From the NCBI GenBank assembly GCA_021648725.1, contig JAKISF010000032.1, positions 1-35,692 of the forward strand: DNA of 35,692 nucleotides, written 5' to 3'. The position numbers were made by a program, and so were the translations under genes. This DNA comes from Bacteroidales bacterium. GTDB lineage: Bacteria; Bacteroidota; Bacteroidia; Bacteroidales; JAADGE01. Shown here in pieces: positions 1 through 9,888 of the stretch. Under the pieces are notes generated by a model. The model made no database searches, was not told the origin of the DNA, and worked only from the letters and a program-made list of their open reading frames with translations. Position 1 is the first letter of the stretch. Every line of letters starts with the position of its first letter.

Positions 1-121
1 ACTTACCCCCTATATATACCGTAAAAATAAATACTATTTTTAAAAAGCAAAATTTCAAAGAACTTTTTATTATATTTTTCTTATTTTTACACAGTTATGA
101 TTAATCCTTAACTAAACGACA

Positions 122-155
122 TTGATATATAAATACTTAAGTTGCTATATATCAA
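122..155. repeat. AT-rich inverted repeat downstream of parC
   Basis: A perfect 10-base inverted repeat, TTGATATATA and TATATATCAA, is separated by 14 bases. It begins 12 bases beyond the parC stop codon. It could end transcription of the parE-parC operon, but the stem is almost all A/T and no U tract follows on the minus strand. The rest of 1-166 shows nothing I recognise. Confidence 0.3.
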
Positions 156-166
156 AGCAATTTCCT

Positions 167-2815
167 TTATAAATCTAATTTAATTTGATTTCCGTCTTTA
201 TCTGTTTTAACAACCTCAAATTCAGGTTCTTTATTGTCTGTTTTATTATTATACGTCTTTTTTTCTGATAAAGTTTCATTATTTAAGACATTTTCATCTT
301 TTTCTTGTATAAGCTCTGTTATTTTCTTTACGGAATAAGTTGTTAACCGCTTACCTCTGGCTTTATAGCTTTTTTCAGAAATAAATTCTGCAGCCTCAAT
401 AATTTCATTCGGTCTGTCGTTATTTTTTCCGCCGAAATGAATTTCAAATTTAGCATTCAATTCATCAGAAATTGAAATTAAACGAGAATTTTTATGTTCC
501 CCGATAAAAGATGAGACACCGTTAATACCTTCAAATTTAAAACGTTTTAAGTAGTTATATTTTTGTTCGCCTTCATAAAAAACAGCAGTCCAAACTTTAT
601 CGGGATTGTATTTTTCTATTTTCAGAACTCCTGTTTCAAAATGGTTTAAAAGTTCATAAGTTTTAATTTGAAATTTTCCTGAATCGTAAACAACCAATAT
701 CTTATCATCTGCAATAAATTCTCCGAGGTACTCTCCTCTTCCGTCGGCATTTAGTTTTAAAACTTCATGGTCGAACCAAATTTTTCTTCCGCCGAGTGTT
801 GAAACTCCCTCTTCTTTTAATACAACTTTTTGAACACCGTATTTTGTTGCAATATTTCCCATAGAACTTCTTCCTTTTATTGCAAGTTCTGAGAAATCGA
901 TTTCTATCATTTTGTTTTTAAGCCTCTTACGAGGTCTGTGGGTTATTTTTACGGTTTCTGCTTCACCGTTAGGATTTGCAGTAAACCAAATTACTTTTGA
1001 GCCTTTTTCACCCTTTGTTAAATTGTATTCTTTATCTCGAATAATACTTTTAACATTAAATCTTTTCATGTAATAGTATCCGGATTTTCCGTCAAAATAT
1101 ATAGCATTATAAACTGTTCTGTCATCATCTTTTCTCCAAACGTCAATATGAATAACGCCTTCGCCTATATAAAACTTTTCTTCAACTTGTTTCACAAAAT
1201 AAGTTCCGTCTTTTCTGAAAATAATAACAAGGTCAATATCGGAGCAGTCTGCAACAAAATCATCTTGTCGCAAAGACATTCCGGCAAAACCGTCTTTATA
1301 GTTTACATATAGTTTTTTATTGCGAACAACAACTTTTCGAGCTTTAATTTCTTCAAAATTTCTTAATTCGGTTCTGCGTTCTCTTTCTTTTCCGTGTTTT
1401 TTCTTAATATTTTTGAAATAATCAATTGTATAATTTATGATATTTGCCAAATTATTTTTTACGATTTCAATTTCGTCAAGAATTGCTTGCAAATGCTCTT
1501 CTGCTTCAATTGAAGAGAATTTAAGAATTCTTCTCATTCTTATTTCAAATAATCTTTTAACATCTTCATCGGTTATTTCTCTGATAAATTTCTTAACAAA
1601 AGGTTTTAATCGTTTGTGAATATGTTTAATTACGGTTTCATAATCTTTTCCTTGCTCATATTCTTTATCTTTATAAATACGTTCTTCAATAAATATTTTT
1701 TCCAAAGAAGATAAATGCCAAGATTCTTCAAGTTCGGCTTTTCTTATTTCAAGTTCTTGTTTTAAAAGATTTAAAGTATTATCGGTTGAATGTCTTAAAA
1801 TTTCCGAAACACCTACAAATCTCGGTTTATCTCCTATAATTAAAGTTGTATTCGGTGAAATTGAAACTTCGCAATCTGTTACGGCATAAAGTGCATCAAT
1901 CATTTTATCGGAAGAAACTCCCGACGGAAGATGTACTAATATTTCAACTTTATCGGAAGTATTATCTTCAATTTTTTTGATTTTTATTTTACCTTTATCA
2001 TTGGCATAAACAATTGATTCAATAAGAGAAGTTGTTGTTTTCCCGACAGGTAATTCGTTAATTACAAGCGTTTTAGAATCTTGCTTACTTATTTTTGCTC
2101 TTACTCTTACTTTTCCGCCTCTCATTCCGTCGTTATAATCGGAAACGTCAGCCATTCCTCCGGTTAAAAAGTCGGGCAACAATTCAAAAGGTTTACCTTT
2201 CAAATAATTTATTGCTGCATCAATAACTTCATTAAAGTTATGCGACAATATTTTTGATGCCAATCCTACGGCAATACCTTCAACGCCTTGCACCAAAAGT
2301 AAAGGGAACTTAACGGGCAAGTGAACAGGTTCTTTATTTCTTCCGTCGTAAGACGGTCGCCAAACAGTAGTTTTGGGGTTAAAAACAACATCTAAAGCAA
2401 ATTTTGAAAGTCGAGCTTCAATGTATCTCGGTGCGGCTGCTCTGTCGCCGGTTAAAGTATTTCCCCAGTTACCTTGTGTATCAATTAAAAGTTCTTTTTG
2501 CCCGAGTTGCACCAAAGCATCACCGATTGAAGCGTCTCCGTGCGGATGAAACTGCATTGTATGACCGATAATATTTGCAACTTTGTTGTAGCGTCCGTCA
2601 TCCATTCGTTTCATTGAATGCAAAATACGTTTTTGAACAGGTTTCAGTCCGTCGGAAATATGCGGAACTGCACGTTCTAAAATAACATAAGATGCATAAT
2701 CAAGAAACCATTTTTTATACATTCCGGAAATGTATTTTACTTTATACTCCTGTTCTTCAACAATTTCTTGGTTGCTTGTTAATTCGTCTTCTTGTGTTTT
2801 ATCTTTTTCGGGCAT
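167..2815 (-). CDS. parC: DNA topoisomerase IV subunit A (ParC)
   Basis: This is the breakage-reunion subunit of a type IIA topoisomerase, which separates linked daughter chromosomes together with ParE. The 882-residue length fits Bacteroidota ParC. The winged-helix region carries the HPHGD motif (about residues 90-94) and the active-site tyrosine in AAAPRYIEARL (Tyr131). The tower and coiled-coil region runs to about 490, followed by a degenerate beta-pinwheel C-terminal domain and a polar tail. The sequence FHPHGDASIGDA replaces the usual GyrA Ser83 with Ala; as far as I recall this is normal for ParC in this phylum. It is the last gene of an apparent parE, lipoprotein, parC operon and starts 28 bases after the lipoprotein gene. 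GyrA is the alternative, but pairing with a ParE of about 610 residues and the divergent N-terminus favour ParC. Confidence 0.93.
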   Translation of the reverse strand: MPEKDKTQEDELTSNQEIVEEQEYKVKYISGMYKKWFLDYASYVILERAVPHISDGLKPVQKRILHSMKRMDDGRYNKVANIIGHTMQFHPHGDASIGDALVQLGQKELLIDTQGNWGNTLTGDRAAAPRYIEARLSKFALDVVFNPKTTVWRPSYDGRNKEPVHLPVKFPLLLVQGVEGIAVGLASKILSHNFNEVIDAAINYLKGKPFELLPDFLTGGMADVSDYNDGMRGGKVRVRAKISKQDSKTLVINELPVGKTTTSLIESIVYANDKGKIKIKKIEDNTSDKVEILVHLPSGVSSDKMIDALYAVTDCEVSISPNTTLIIGDKPRFVGVSEILRHSTDNTLNLLKQELEIRKAELEESWHLSSLEKIFIEERIYKDKEYEQGKDYETVIKHIHKRLKPFVKKFIREITDEDVKRLFEIRMRRILKFSSIEAEEHLQAILDEIEIVKNNLANIINYTIDYFKNIKKKHGKERERRTELRNFEEIKARKVVVRNKKLYVNYKDGFAGMSLRQDDFVADCSDIDLVIIFRKDGTYFVKQVEEKFYIGEGVIHIDVWRKDDDRTVYNAIYFDGKSGYYYMKRFNVKSIIRDKEYNLTKGEKGSKVIWFTANPNGEAETVKITHRPRKRLKNKMIEIDFSELAIKGRSSMGNIATKYGVQKVVLKEEGVSTLGGRKIWFDHEVLKLNADGRGEYLGEFIADDKILVVYDSGKFQIKTYELLNHFETGVLKIEKYNPDKVWTAVFYEGEQKYNYLKRFKFEGINGVSSFIGEHKNSRLISISDELNAKFEIHFGGKNNDRPNEIIEAAEFISEKSYKARGKRLTTYSVKKITELIQEKDENVLNNETLSEKKTYNNKTDNKEPEFEVVKTDKDGNQIKLDL

Positions 2816-2843
2816 TTGTTAAAATATAAATTATATTGTTGTT

Positions 2844-3812
2844 TTATCGTTTTGTTCTTTTTCCGAGTAAATAACAGCTCAATGAATCAATTGCATCAAT
2901 TGTATCATTATCAATTAGTTGGAATGAGTTATATTCAGCACCGTAAATAATTTTATTTTTAAAAAAGATTTTTGAATTATCTTTTGAATAGTTTTTTCCG
3001 AAAGCTGAAAAAGTATTTCTGTCGGCATTTTCAATAACCTTATTTTTATAATAAATATTAAAATTATCTTTTGAATAATATTTTTCATTCAGAATTGTAA
3101 AAGATTCGGTAAAGGCATCAAAAACATTCAAAAAATCGGGTTCTCCTATATTTTTTTCTGTATCAATGCAATACACATTCCTTTTGTCTTTATAATATTT
3201 TAATGAACTCAGGTGCATATCATCTTCGATGCCGATAAATGTATTTGCGTCAGAATCAGGTATTTTTAAAAGAACTGTATCGTTATTCATATAAATATTT
3301 TTTCCGTCAGTTGAAAAATAGCCGTCAATAACTTCAAAGTTTGTAACATCATTTATTCCGAAAACTTCTTTGCCTTTATACCAAATTCGTTCGTTATCTT
3401 TTGCATAAAAATTATTTAATATTTTAAAGTGTTCTTTTACTGCGTTTACCAATAAATTTTGTTTATAGAAAACATTATTTTTATCATTAGAATATGAATT
3501 ATTCAAAACTTTAAAGGTAAAAGGGTCTGCTCCTGATATTTTATATTGTTTGTACCAAATCGACATTTTATCTTTTGCCCAAACATCCGAAAAACATCGT
3601 CCGTCATTCGAACTGTCTGAAATAACTTCAAAATTTTCTGCATTTGCAGATTTTAACTCAACAGTATCGATTATTCCGGTTGCTGTTTTATCAAGAAACT
3701 TAATAGCCTGATTTTCTTGAATATAACAATGACCTATTTTTTTTATCTTCTCTTTTTCACACGAAAAAATACTTAGTATTATTCCTGTTATTATGAGATA
3801 TCTTAATTTCAT
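2844..3812 (-). CDS. DKNYY-repeat lipoprotein
   Basis: A 322-residue predicted lipoprotein of unknown function. The N-terminus has a hydrophobic signal ending in the lipobox-like IFSC (Cys18). The body is built of repeated units in which a short strand is followed by a K/N-rich turn and aromatic residues, for example YSNDKNNVFYK, YAKDNERIWYKG, YYSKDNFNIYYKN and YSKDNSKIFFKN. These are the hallmark of the DKNYY family. Repeats are spread over roughly residues 70-300. The gene lies between parE (16 bases upstream) and parC (28 bases downstream), all on the minus strand, so it is probably co-transcribed with topoisomerase IV. That placement suggests shared transcription, not necessarily shared function, since an envelope protein is unlikely to touch chromosomal DNA. 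Confidence 0.85.
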   Translation of the reverse strand: MKLRYLIITGIILSIFSCEKEKIKKIGHCYIQENQAIKFLDKTATGIIDTVELKSANAENFEVISDSSNDGRCFSDVWAKDKMSIWYKQYKISGADPFTFKVLNNSYSNDKNNVFYKQNLLVNAVKEHFKILNNFYAKDNERIWYKGKEVFGINDVTNFEVIDGYFSTDGKNIYMNNDTVLLKIPDSDANTFIGIEDDMHLSSLKYYKDKRNVYCIDTEKNIGEPDFLNVFDAFTESFTILNEKYYSKDNFNIYYKNKVIENADRNTFSAFGKNYSKDNSKIFFKNKIIYGAEYNSFQLIDNDTIDAIDSLSCYLLGKRTKR

Positions 3813-3828
3813 TATAAAGTTGTAATTA

Positions 3829-5664
3829 TTATAATACTTCTTCTTCGTCTCTTAAATTTTCTATTATAAATTGTTGGCGTTCTTGTGTGTTTTTTCCCAT
3901 ATAAAAATCGAGCATTTCAGAAATTGATTCTTCTTTATTAATGATTACAGGGTCTAAGCGTATATCTTCTCCGATAAAATATTTAAACTCGTTGGGTGAT
4001 ATCTCCCCCAGCCCTTTAAATCTTGTTATTTCAGGGTTTTTACCGAGCTTTTTCATTGCTTTTTCTTTTTCTTCTTCCGAATAGCAATAATATGTGTCTT
4101 TTTTATTTCTTACTCTGAATAAAGGTGTTTGAAGAATATGTAAATGTCCGTTTTTTATAACATCGGGAAAAAACTTCAGGAAAAAAGTAATTAATAAAAG
4201 TCTGATGTGCATTCCGTCAACATCGGCATCAGTTGCAATTACTATATTATTATATCTGAGTCCTTCCATGCCGTCTTCAATATTAAGAGCGGCTTGGATA
4301 AGATTGAATTCTTCATTTTCATAAACAATTTTTTTTGATTTACCGTAAGTATTTAAAGGCTTTCCTTTTAAGCTGAAAACAGCTTGCGTGTTTACATTTC
4401 TGGATTTGGTAATTGAACCGCTTGCAGAATCTCCTTCCGTAATAAAAATTGTGGATTTTTCTGCATCATCCTTTTTTGTATTATAATGTGTACGGCAATC
4501 TCTGAGTTTTTTATTATGAACTTTAACAGTTTTTGCTCTTTTTCGTGCTAATTGTTTAATTCCGGATATTTCTTTACGTTCTTTTTCAGCTTCTTGGATT
4601 TTTTTCCAAAGTTCTTCCGAAACTTCGTTGTTTTGATGAAGATAGAGTTCTAATTCTTTCGTAACAAAATCCATTATAAAAGAACGAACCGTAAGACCGT
4701 CGGGAGCAATATTTTTTGAACCGAGTTTTGTTTTTGTTTGTGATTCGAAAACAGGTTCTTCAACTTTTATACTTACTGCCGCAACAATTCCGGTTCTTAT
4801 ATCGGAGAAATCAACATTTTTTTTATAATAATCTCTGATTGTTTTAACAATTGCTTCACGAAATGCCAACAAATGTGTTCCGCCTTGTGTTGTATTTTGC
4901 CCGTTAACAAAAGTATAATACTCTTCACCGTATTGATTTGCATGAGTTAATGCTATTTCAATGTCTTCTCCTTTTAAATGAATAATCGGGTATCTTCTTT
5001 GCTCTTCTTTAATGTTATCGGAAAGTAAGTCGAGCAATCCGTTTTTGGAATAATATGATTTTTCGTTAAAAGTTAAAGTTAAACCTGAATTAAGGTAAAC
5101 ATAATTTTTCATCATTAGATCGATAAAATCCTCTAAATAATGATATTCTTTAAACAGCTCATTATCAGGCCTGAATATTATTTCCGTACCGTTTTTTTTA
5201 GTCGTTTTTTTAATTTCTTTATCTTCGATTACATTACCTGCAGAATAATGAATTTCTTTTACTTCTCCTTCTCGAAACGAACGAATAATAAACTTAACGG
5301 AAAGAGCATTAACAGCTTTTATCCCGACTCCGTTCAATCCTACCGTCTTTTTAAAAACTTTGGAATCATATTTTGCCCCGGTATTCATTTTAGAAGAAAC
5401 ATCAAGAACTTTTGACAGAGGAATTCCTCTGCCATAATCACGAATTGAAATTTCTCCTTGTTCGGCTTTAATTTCTATCTTTTTTCCGTGTCCCATCATA
5501 AATTCATCAACTGAATTATCAAGAACTTCTTTTAAAAGCACATAAATACCGTCATCTTGAGAAGAACCGTCACCTAACTTCCCTATGTACATTCCGGGGC
5601 GTTTTCGAATATGTTCTTTCCACTCTAATGTTTTAATTGTATCTTCCGAATAAACTGCTGACAT
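3829..5664 (-). CDS. parE: DNA topoisomerase IV subunit B (ParE)
   Basis: ATPase subunit of topoisomerase IV, partner of ParC. It is 611 residues, shorter than many GyrB and typical for ParE of this phylum. The GHKL ATP site is complete: E46 and N50 in [13 protein letters not shown]76/G78/G80 in IRDYGRGIP, a glycine-rich lid around 109-116 (GLNGVGIK) and QTKTKLGS at 309-316. The TOPRIM domain has E410-G-D (TEGDSASGS) and DADVDG (D479, D481, D483) for metal binding. The C-terminus has the conserved RFKGLGE motif. It is the first gene of the operon. The 301 bases upstream presumably hold the promoter, although I found no full -33/-7 match there. Confidence 0.95.
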   Translation of the reverse strand: MSAVYSEDTIKTLEWKEHIRKRPGMYIGKLGDGSSQDDGIYVLLKEVLDNSVDEFMMGHGKKIEIKAEQGEISIRDYGRGIPLSKVLDVSSKMNTGAKYDSKVFKKTVGLNGVGIKAVNALSVKFIIRSFREGEVKEIHYSAGNVIEDKEIKKTTKKNGTEIIFRPDNELFKEYHYLEDFIDLMMKNYVYLNSGLTLTFNEKSYYSKNGLLDLLSDNIKEEQRRYPIIHLKGEDIEIALTHANQYGEEYYTFVNGQNTTQGGTHLLAFREAIVKTIRDYYKKNVDFSDIRTGIVAAVSIKVEEPVFESQTKTKLGSKNIAPDGLTVRSFIMDFVTKELELYLHQNNEVSEELWKKIQEAEKERKEISGIKQLARKRAKTVKVHNKKLRDCRTHYNTKKDDAEKSTIFITEGDSASGSITKSRNVNTQAVFSLKGKPLNTYGKSKKIVYENEEFNLIQAALNIEDGMEGLRYNNIVIATDADVDGMHIRLLLITFFLKFFPDVIKNGHLHILQTPLFRVRNKKDTYYCYSEEEKEKAMKKLGKNPEITRFKGLGEISPNEFKYFIGEDIRLDPVIINKEESISEMLDFYMGKNTQERQQFIIENLRDEEEVL

Positions 5665-5965
5665 ATAATTATTACATTGTTAATTTATTGAATTATTATA
5701 AAATATGCATTTATGCAGGAAATGTACCCCGGTAAATTAAATGCACACTTGTTCAGTCTGCGAAATAGATAATATTTTAAAAAAGATACAAATGAAAGTT
5801 TTAACAATTTGAAAGAATTGTATTTATTTTAATAGTATTAACAGATTTAATACTTCCGAATAATTATTATAATATACTAATTATCAGATAAAAGACAATA
5901 CAATTCACAATAATATGTAATTCCTTTATTACGCTTTCTTTATTGTTAATAAATACAAAAACAGC
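5665..5965. other. 301-base intergenic region upstream of parE
   Basis: No gene, RNA or repeat is recognisable in this gap between the VWA-like gene and parE, both on the minus strand. It is mostly A/T, apart from a slightly richer patch around 5725-5765. It should contain the parE operon promoter and the 3' end of the upstream transcript. A search for CAAAnnTA (the minus-strand form of the phylum's -7 box) found no match, so the promoter is divergent or was missed by eye. Confidence 0.5.
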
Positions 5966-8044
5966 TTAATATGCCCCGCGGAATTTACGCATAAACCATT
6001 CGCCGGTAAGCAATGCTGTAAGCAAAAAGAAAATAATTTTAAAATTGATTAAACTTTCTGTTTTCTTCTCACTATATGCAACAGGTACAATATTTTCATT
6101 TTTTTGGACAGACTCAAGTAATTTACTTATTTCTTTTGGATAGAAAAGTTTTCCTCCTGTATTTTCAGAAATTTTATATAAAATATTATGATCAGCAATT
6201 GTATTCTCAGCTTCAATATTTAAGGGGACTACAGAAAAAATACCTTCTTTCTTGTATCTTTTGCCTTTAATAATTGTTTCGGCTTTCCAAGAATAATCTC
6301 CGCTCGGTAATTTGCCTATATCTATTTTATATGATTTGCCTGATTTCTCAAAAATATAATCTTTAATTTGTTTTGCAGAATCCGAAATTTGAATATTTAC
6401 ATCCCCTGCATTAACTAATTCAAAATTTTTGTCATAAACCTCTGCTTTAATTACAATTTCTTGATTTTCAGGAATTATTTTTTCTGCAATAATCTTAAAC
6501 CTTTCTTTTGTTTCTTTTTGAGTAAGATATTGCACAATCTTGTTAATCAGCTCATTAAAAAGGTAGTGATTTTGATTGCTCTTATAATCGAAGATACGCC
6601 AACGCCAAATTCCTTCACCTGTAATTACCGCAGTTTTCTTGCCTCCGGTTGCAGAATTAAATACAATCAGAGGGAAGCCTGTATCAATATTTCTTACTTT
6701 TCTGCTGAACAATATTTGTGCATCTCCGCTTGTTTTATAATTACCGAAAGCCGATAACATAGGAGGTGCGTTTAAACTGATTGTTTCAATATCTGGATTA
6801 ACCTCAAATAAAGTAAAATTTTGGTTTAATTTACCTTTTACTTCATCGGCAGAATTTGCGTATGCTCCTGTTGTCAGTCCGGTATTTAAATTATCAAATT
6901 TTTGTAAGGAACTTTGGCTTCCGAGAATATATAAAACCGGAATATTTGATTGCTTAATTTGTGAAATAACTGCTGTACCCGAATTATATTTTGAAGGTAA
7001 TTGATGTAAAATTATTAAATTATATGCATAAACAGGTTTATTAAATTTATTTGCAAGGAAAAAATCAGTTTCAAAATTTTGATTAAGTTCCAAAGCTTGC
7101 CTTATTGCAGAAATATCAGGATGCGGAGAGTTGGCAAGAATTAATATTTTTTGTTTGCTGTCAACAACTTCCGTTATAACTTGTTTACTGTTATTTTTAA
7201 AATTTACTTCTTCAAGTTCTTTCAGCTTAATTTTTAATTTATGAAACCCTAATTTATCGGCTTTTATTTCAAAATTATAGTTTTTAAAAAAATCATTATT
7301 GTTTATTGTAAATTTTTGTATTTTTATCAGTTTTCCGTTATCGAAGATTTGAATTTCGCTTTGTTTACCTTTTAATTTCTTAGCTTTTACACTTATTTGA
7401 AGAGGGTATGTATTTTTCAAAAATGCAATTTTATTATTTTTTACTTTTGTAAGAATTAAATCTTCTTTTATACTCGTATCGCCCAATGCAATAGTATATA
7501 TCGGAAAATTAATATCGTTTATTTCATAAGCAGGATTTGTACCTTTGTTGTATATTCCGTCGCTTGCAAGTATCACGGCACCTATATTTCTGTGATAGTA
7601 TTTGTTTTTTATATCTGAAATCAGTTCGGCAATATCTGTTTGTTTTTCCGAAAAGCTGAAACTGTCAGTTTGTTTTATTTTTTCCCCGAAAGTATAAGTT
7701 TTAAATATGTAATTATTTTGCTTTTCATTAAAGAAATTTGAAATATTTTTACTGAACATCTTTATATTTCCCTTGTCGGAATTTACTGATTCTGAGTTAT
7801 CTTGTGCATAAACAATAATTGGTTGCTCAATAATTTTACCCAAAGATTTTAATACGGGAGAAAGCAACAAAAATGATATAATACTTACGGACAAGAATCT
7901 TAAAGCAAACATAAAGTTGCGAATAAGTTTAGAGGCTTCGGCAAATTTTTTATCCTTTCTGTATAACAACCAAGCGAATAAAAATCCGGCTGCAAAGCAA
8001 AAAATTATAAACCATAAAGGATATTCTGTTATTAATGATGACAT
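5966..8044 (-). CDS. VWA-like membrane protein of the BatA/amidotransferase-like family
   Basis: A 692-residue inner-membrane protein. Two hydrophobic segments lie at about 10-28 and 45-66 and a third near the C-terminus (about 667-685). The large middle part should therefore be outside the cytoplasm. After the second membrane segment comes a von Willebrand A-like domain. It has a recognisable metal-site motif D-N-S-E-S (82-86) and a later ASDG, but is otherwise divergent. The centre (about 300-510) resembles the class I amidotransferase-like fold found in such proteins. A beta-sandwich region follows (about 520-640). Proteins of this build are common beside or within Bat/MoxR clusters in Bacteroidota; here the Bat genes are about 7 kb away on the other strand. 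The biochemical role is unknown. It has no close operon partner: fabG ends 83 bases upstream behind a terminator. Confidence 0.7.
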   Translation of the reverse strand: MSSLITEYPLWFIIFCFAAGFLFAWLLYRKDKKFAEASKLIRNFMFALRFLSVSIISFLLLSPVLKSLGKIIEQPIIVYAQDNSESVNSDKGNIKMFSKNISNFFNEKQNNYIFKTYTFGEKIKQTDSFSFSEKQTDIAELISDIKNKYYHRNIGAVILASDGIYNKGTNPAYEINDINFPIYTIALGDTSIKEDLILTKVKNNKIAFLKNTYPLQISVKAKKLKGKQSEIQIFDNGKLIKIQKFTINNNDFFKNYNFEIKADKLGFHKLKIKLKELEEVNFKNNSKQVITEVVDSKQKILILANSPHPDISAIRQALELNQNFETDFFLANKFNKPVYAYNLIILHQLPSKYNSGTAVISQIKQSNIPVLYILGSQSSLQKFDNLNTGLTTGAYANSADEVKGKLNQNFTLFEVNPDIETISLNAPPMLSAFGNYKTSGDAQILFSRKVRNIDTGFPLIVFNSATGGKKTAVITGEGIWRWRIFDYKSNQNHYLFNELINKIVQYLTQKETKERFKIIAEKIIPENQEIVIKAEVYDKNFELVNAGDVNIQISDSAKQIKDYIFEKSGKSYKIDIGKLPSGDYSWKAETIIKGKRYKKEGIFSVVPLNIEAENTIADHNILYKISENTGGKLFYPKEISKLLESVQKNENIVPVAYSEKKTESLINFKIIFFLLTALLTGEWFMRKFRGAY

Positions 8045-8059
8045 ATATTTATATAACGA

Positions 8060-8098
8060 ATAAAAAACGACTTTAATACAAAAGTAAAAAAGCCGTTT
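8060..8098 (-). terminator. Rho-independent terminator of fabG
   Basis: Arms at 8065-8074 and 8089-8098 form a 10-bp stem when read on the minus strand (AAACGGCUUU with AAAGUCGUUU, one G-U pair). A run of U residues follows towards 8060. On the plus strand one pair is lost and no U tract follows, so it is oriented to end fabG transcripts. Confidence 0.7.
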
Positions 8099-8127
8099 GA
8101 ATATTTATCTTTTTTCAATAATATTTT

Positions 8128-8874
8128 CTATGTATTCATTGCTCCGCAAACATTAATAACTTGTCCGCTTACATAAGACGATAAATCGGAAGCAAGGAAG
8201 ATACATGCGTTTGCAACATCCTCAGGAGTTCCGCCGCGTTTTAAAGGAATGGTTTTAATCCATTCTTCACGTGCTTTTTCAGGAATTTGAGCCGTCATTT
8301 CAGTAACAATAAATCCGGGAGCAATTGCATTACTTCTTATATTACGTGCACCAAGTTCTTTAGCGATTGATTTTGTAAAACCGATGATTCCTGCTTTTGA
8401 TGCCGAATAATTTGACTGACCTGCATTTCCGCTTACACCTACAACCGAACTCATATTAACGATTGAACCTGAACGTTGTTTCAACATGGTTTTTTGAACT
8501 GCTTTAGTCATGTTAAAAACAGATTTTAAGTTCACGTTTAAAACTAAATCCCATTGTTCTTCGGTCATTCTCATTAATAATGTATCACGAGTAATACCGG
8601 CATTATTGATTAATGCATCAACACGCCCGAATTCTGCAACAATCTCATCCACAGTTCTTTGAGCATCATCAAAATCGGCTGCATTTGATGCGTAAGCTTT
8701 TGCTTTTACACCATATTCTGTAAGTTCTTTTTCAACAGCTTCTGTATTTTCGTCTAATTTTAAATCCGTAAAGGCAACATCAGCTCCGTGTTTTGCAAAT
8801 TCTATTGCTATTGATTTTCCGATGCCTCTTGCCGCACCGGTTATAACTGCAACTTTTCCGTCTAATAATTTCAT
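8128..8874 (-). CDS. fabG: 3-oxoacyl-[acyl-carrier-protein] reductase (FabG)
   Basis: NADPH-dependent short-chain dehydrogenase that reduces 3-oxoacyl-ACP to 3-hydroxyacyl-ACP in fatty-acid elongation. At 248 residues it is full length. The cofactor motif TGAARGIG (12-19), NNAG (90-93) and the catalytic Ser143, Tyr156 and Lys160 (in SVVG and GQSNYSASK) are all present and closely match E. coli FabG. It stands alone as a transcription unit, with a strong promoter at 8909-8939 and a terminator at 8060-8098. Many short-chain dehydrogenases share this fold. The match to FabG around the active site (MSSVVGVSGNAGQSNY) makes another substrate less likely. Confidence 0.9.
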   Translation of the reverse strand: MKLLDGKVAVITGAARGIGKSIAIEFAKHGADVAFTDLKLDENTEAVEKELTEYGVKAKAYASNAADFDDAQRTVDEIVAEFGRVDALINNAGITRDTLLMRMTEEQWDLVLNVNLKSVFNMTKAVQKTMLKQRSGSIVNMSSVVGVSGNAGQSNYSASKAGIIGFTKSIAKELGARNIRSNAIAPGFIVTEMTAQIPEKAREEWIKTIPLKRGGTPEDVANACIFLASDLSSYVSGQVINVCGAMNT

Positions 8875-8908
8875 ATTTTATTATTTTAATTTTCTGTTTT
8901 ATAACAGA

Positions 8909-8939
8909 CAAAAATATAATTTAAAATGAAGTTTTCAAA
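8909..8939 (-). promoter_or_regulatory. Bacteroidota-type promoter of fabG
   Basis: On the minus strand a -33 TTTG (8936-8939) is followed after 19 bases by a -7 TATTTTTG (8909-8916), a full match to TTTG-N19-TAnnTTTG. Transcription would begin near 8902, leaving a leader of about 28 bases before the fabG ATG. The -33 box lies directly beside the stop codon of the upstream dehydrogenase gene. Confidence 0.75.
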
Positions 8940-8940
8940 A

Positions 8941-9888
8941 TTAACACAAATCAATTTCATTTCCTTTTTCTGCAATAAATAAGCGGATATTGTTACTTAT
9001 TCCCGCAACCAACCGTTGCCTTGCTTCAACAGACGTCCATGCTATATGCGGCGTAATTATAATATTAGGTGCTTTAAACAGAATATTATTATCTTTCGGA
9101 GGTTCTTGCGTTAACACATCAACAGCTGCATAGGCTATTTCTTTGTTAACAAGTGCTTCGTATAAATCATTTTCATTTACAATCCCTCCCCTTGCGGCAT
9201 TAATAAGAATTGCTGTTTTTTTCATCAATTTTAATTCCTTTTCGGAAATAAGATTTTTTGTTTTATCGGTTAAAGGTGTATGAATTGTAAGAATATCAGA
9301 TTGTTGCAAAATTTTGTCAAATGATAATCGATCGGATGATTGCTTTGGATTAATAAAACTTTCAGATATTAAAATATTCATTCCGAAAGCTTTTCCGATT
9401 TCAGCTACACGTTTCCCGATAGTACCGTAACCGATAATACCGAGATTTTTTCCTTTCAGTTCGATAAACGGATGTTGCAACATTGTAAAAACCGAAGATT
9501 TTTGCCAAAGACCGTTTTTAATATCATGTGCAACATTTACCGTTGAGTTCATAACAGTCAAAATATACCCGAAAACGGTTTGAGCAACAGACTCCGTAGA
9601 ATATCCTTTTACATTTGTTACAACAATGTTTCGCTTTTTTGCTTCTTCAATATCAATATTATTATATCCGGTTGCGGCAACACAAATAAGTTTCAGTTTT
9701 TTTGCGGCATTCATTTCATCTTTGCCTATAAGAACCTTGTTTGTGATAATAATTTCGGCATTTTTTATTCTTTCTAATACTTCATTTTCGGAAGTCGTAT
9801 TATAAGAAGTTAAATCAGCCTGATTTTCAATAGCTTGTAATGAAACATCATTACCTATTGTTGCTTTGTCCAGTAAAATTATTTTCAT
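8941..9888 (-). CDS. D-2-hydroxyacid dehydrogenase (glycerate dehydrogenase-like)
   Basis: NAD-dependent oxidoreductase of the D-isomer 2-hydroxyacid family, 315 residues. The nucleotide-binding motif G-Y-G-T-I-G is at 153-158. Catalytic residues are Arg233 (INAARGGIV), Glu262 (DVLTQEPP) and His281 (IITPHIAW). The segment AATGYNNIDIEEAK and GYSTESVAQ resemble glycerate/hydroxypyruvate reductases, so serine-glyoxylate or glycerate metabolism is the likely setting, but the substrate cannot be fixed from sequence. The ATG overlaps the stop of the upstream acyl-CoA synthetase by four bases (ATGA), implying translational coupling. Confidence 0.85.
   Translation of the reverse strand: MKIILLDKATIGNDVSLQAIENQADLTSYNTTSENEVLERIKNAEIIITNKVLIGKDEMNAAKKLKLICVAATGYNNIDIEEAKKRNIVVTNVKGYSTESVAQTVFGYILTVMNSTVNVAHDIKNGLWQKSSVFTMLQHPFIELKGKNLGIIGYGTIGKRVAEIGKAFGMNILISESFINPKQSSDRLSFDKILQQSDILTIHTPLTDKTKNLISEKELKLMKKTAILINAARGGIVNENDLYEALVNKEIAYAAVDVLTQEPPKDNNILFKAPNIIITPHIAWTSVEARQRLVAGISNNIRLFIAEKGNEIDLC

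Noticed and set aside
2518-2560. Altered quinolone-resistance region in ParC (Ala where GyrA has Ser83)
   Set aside because: As far as I recall this HGDASIGDA form is normal in Bacteroidota ParC, so it is not evidence of resistance.
5140-5415. 91-codon plus-strand frame opposite parE
   Set aside because: Antisense to the ATPase/transducer part of ParE; low-complexity Phe-rich translation with no recognisable domain.
8079-8086. Minus-strand -7 box (CAAAAGTA) ahead of the VWA-like gene
   Set aside because: It lies in the loop of the fabG terminator and no CAA/CAAA occurs at 17-23 bases for a -33 box, so it was not called a promoter.
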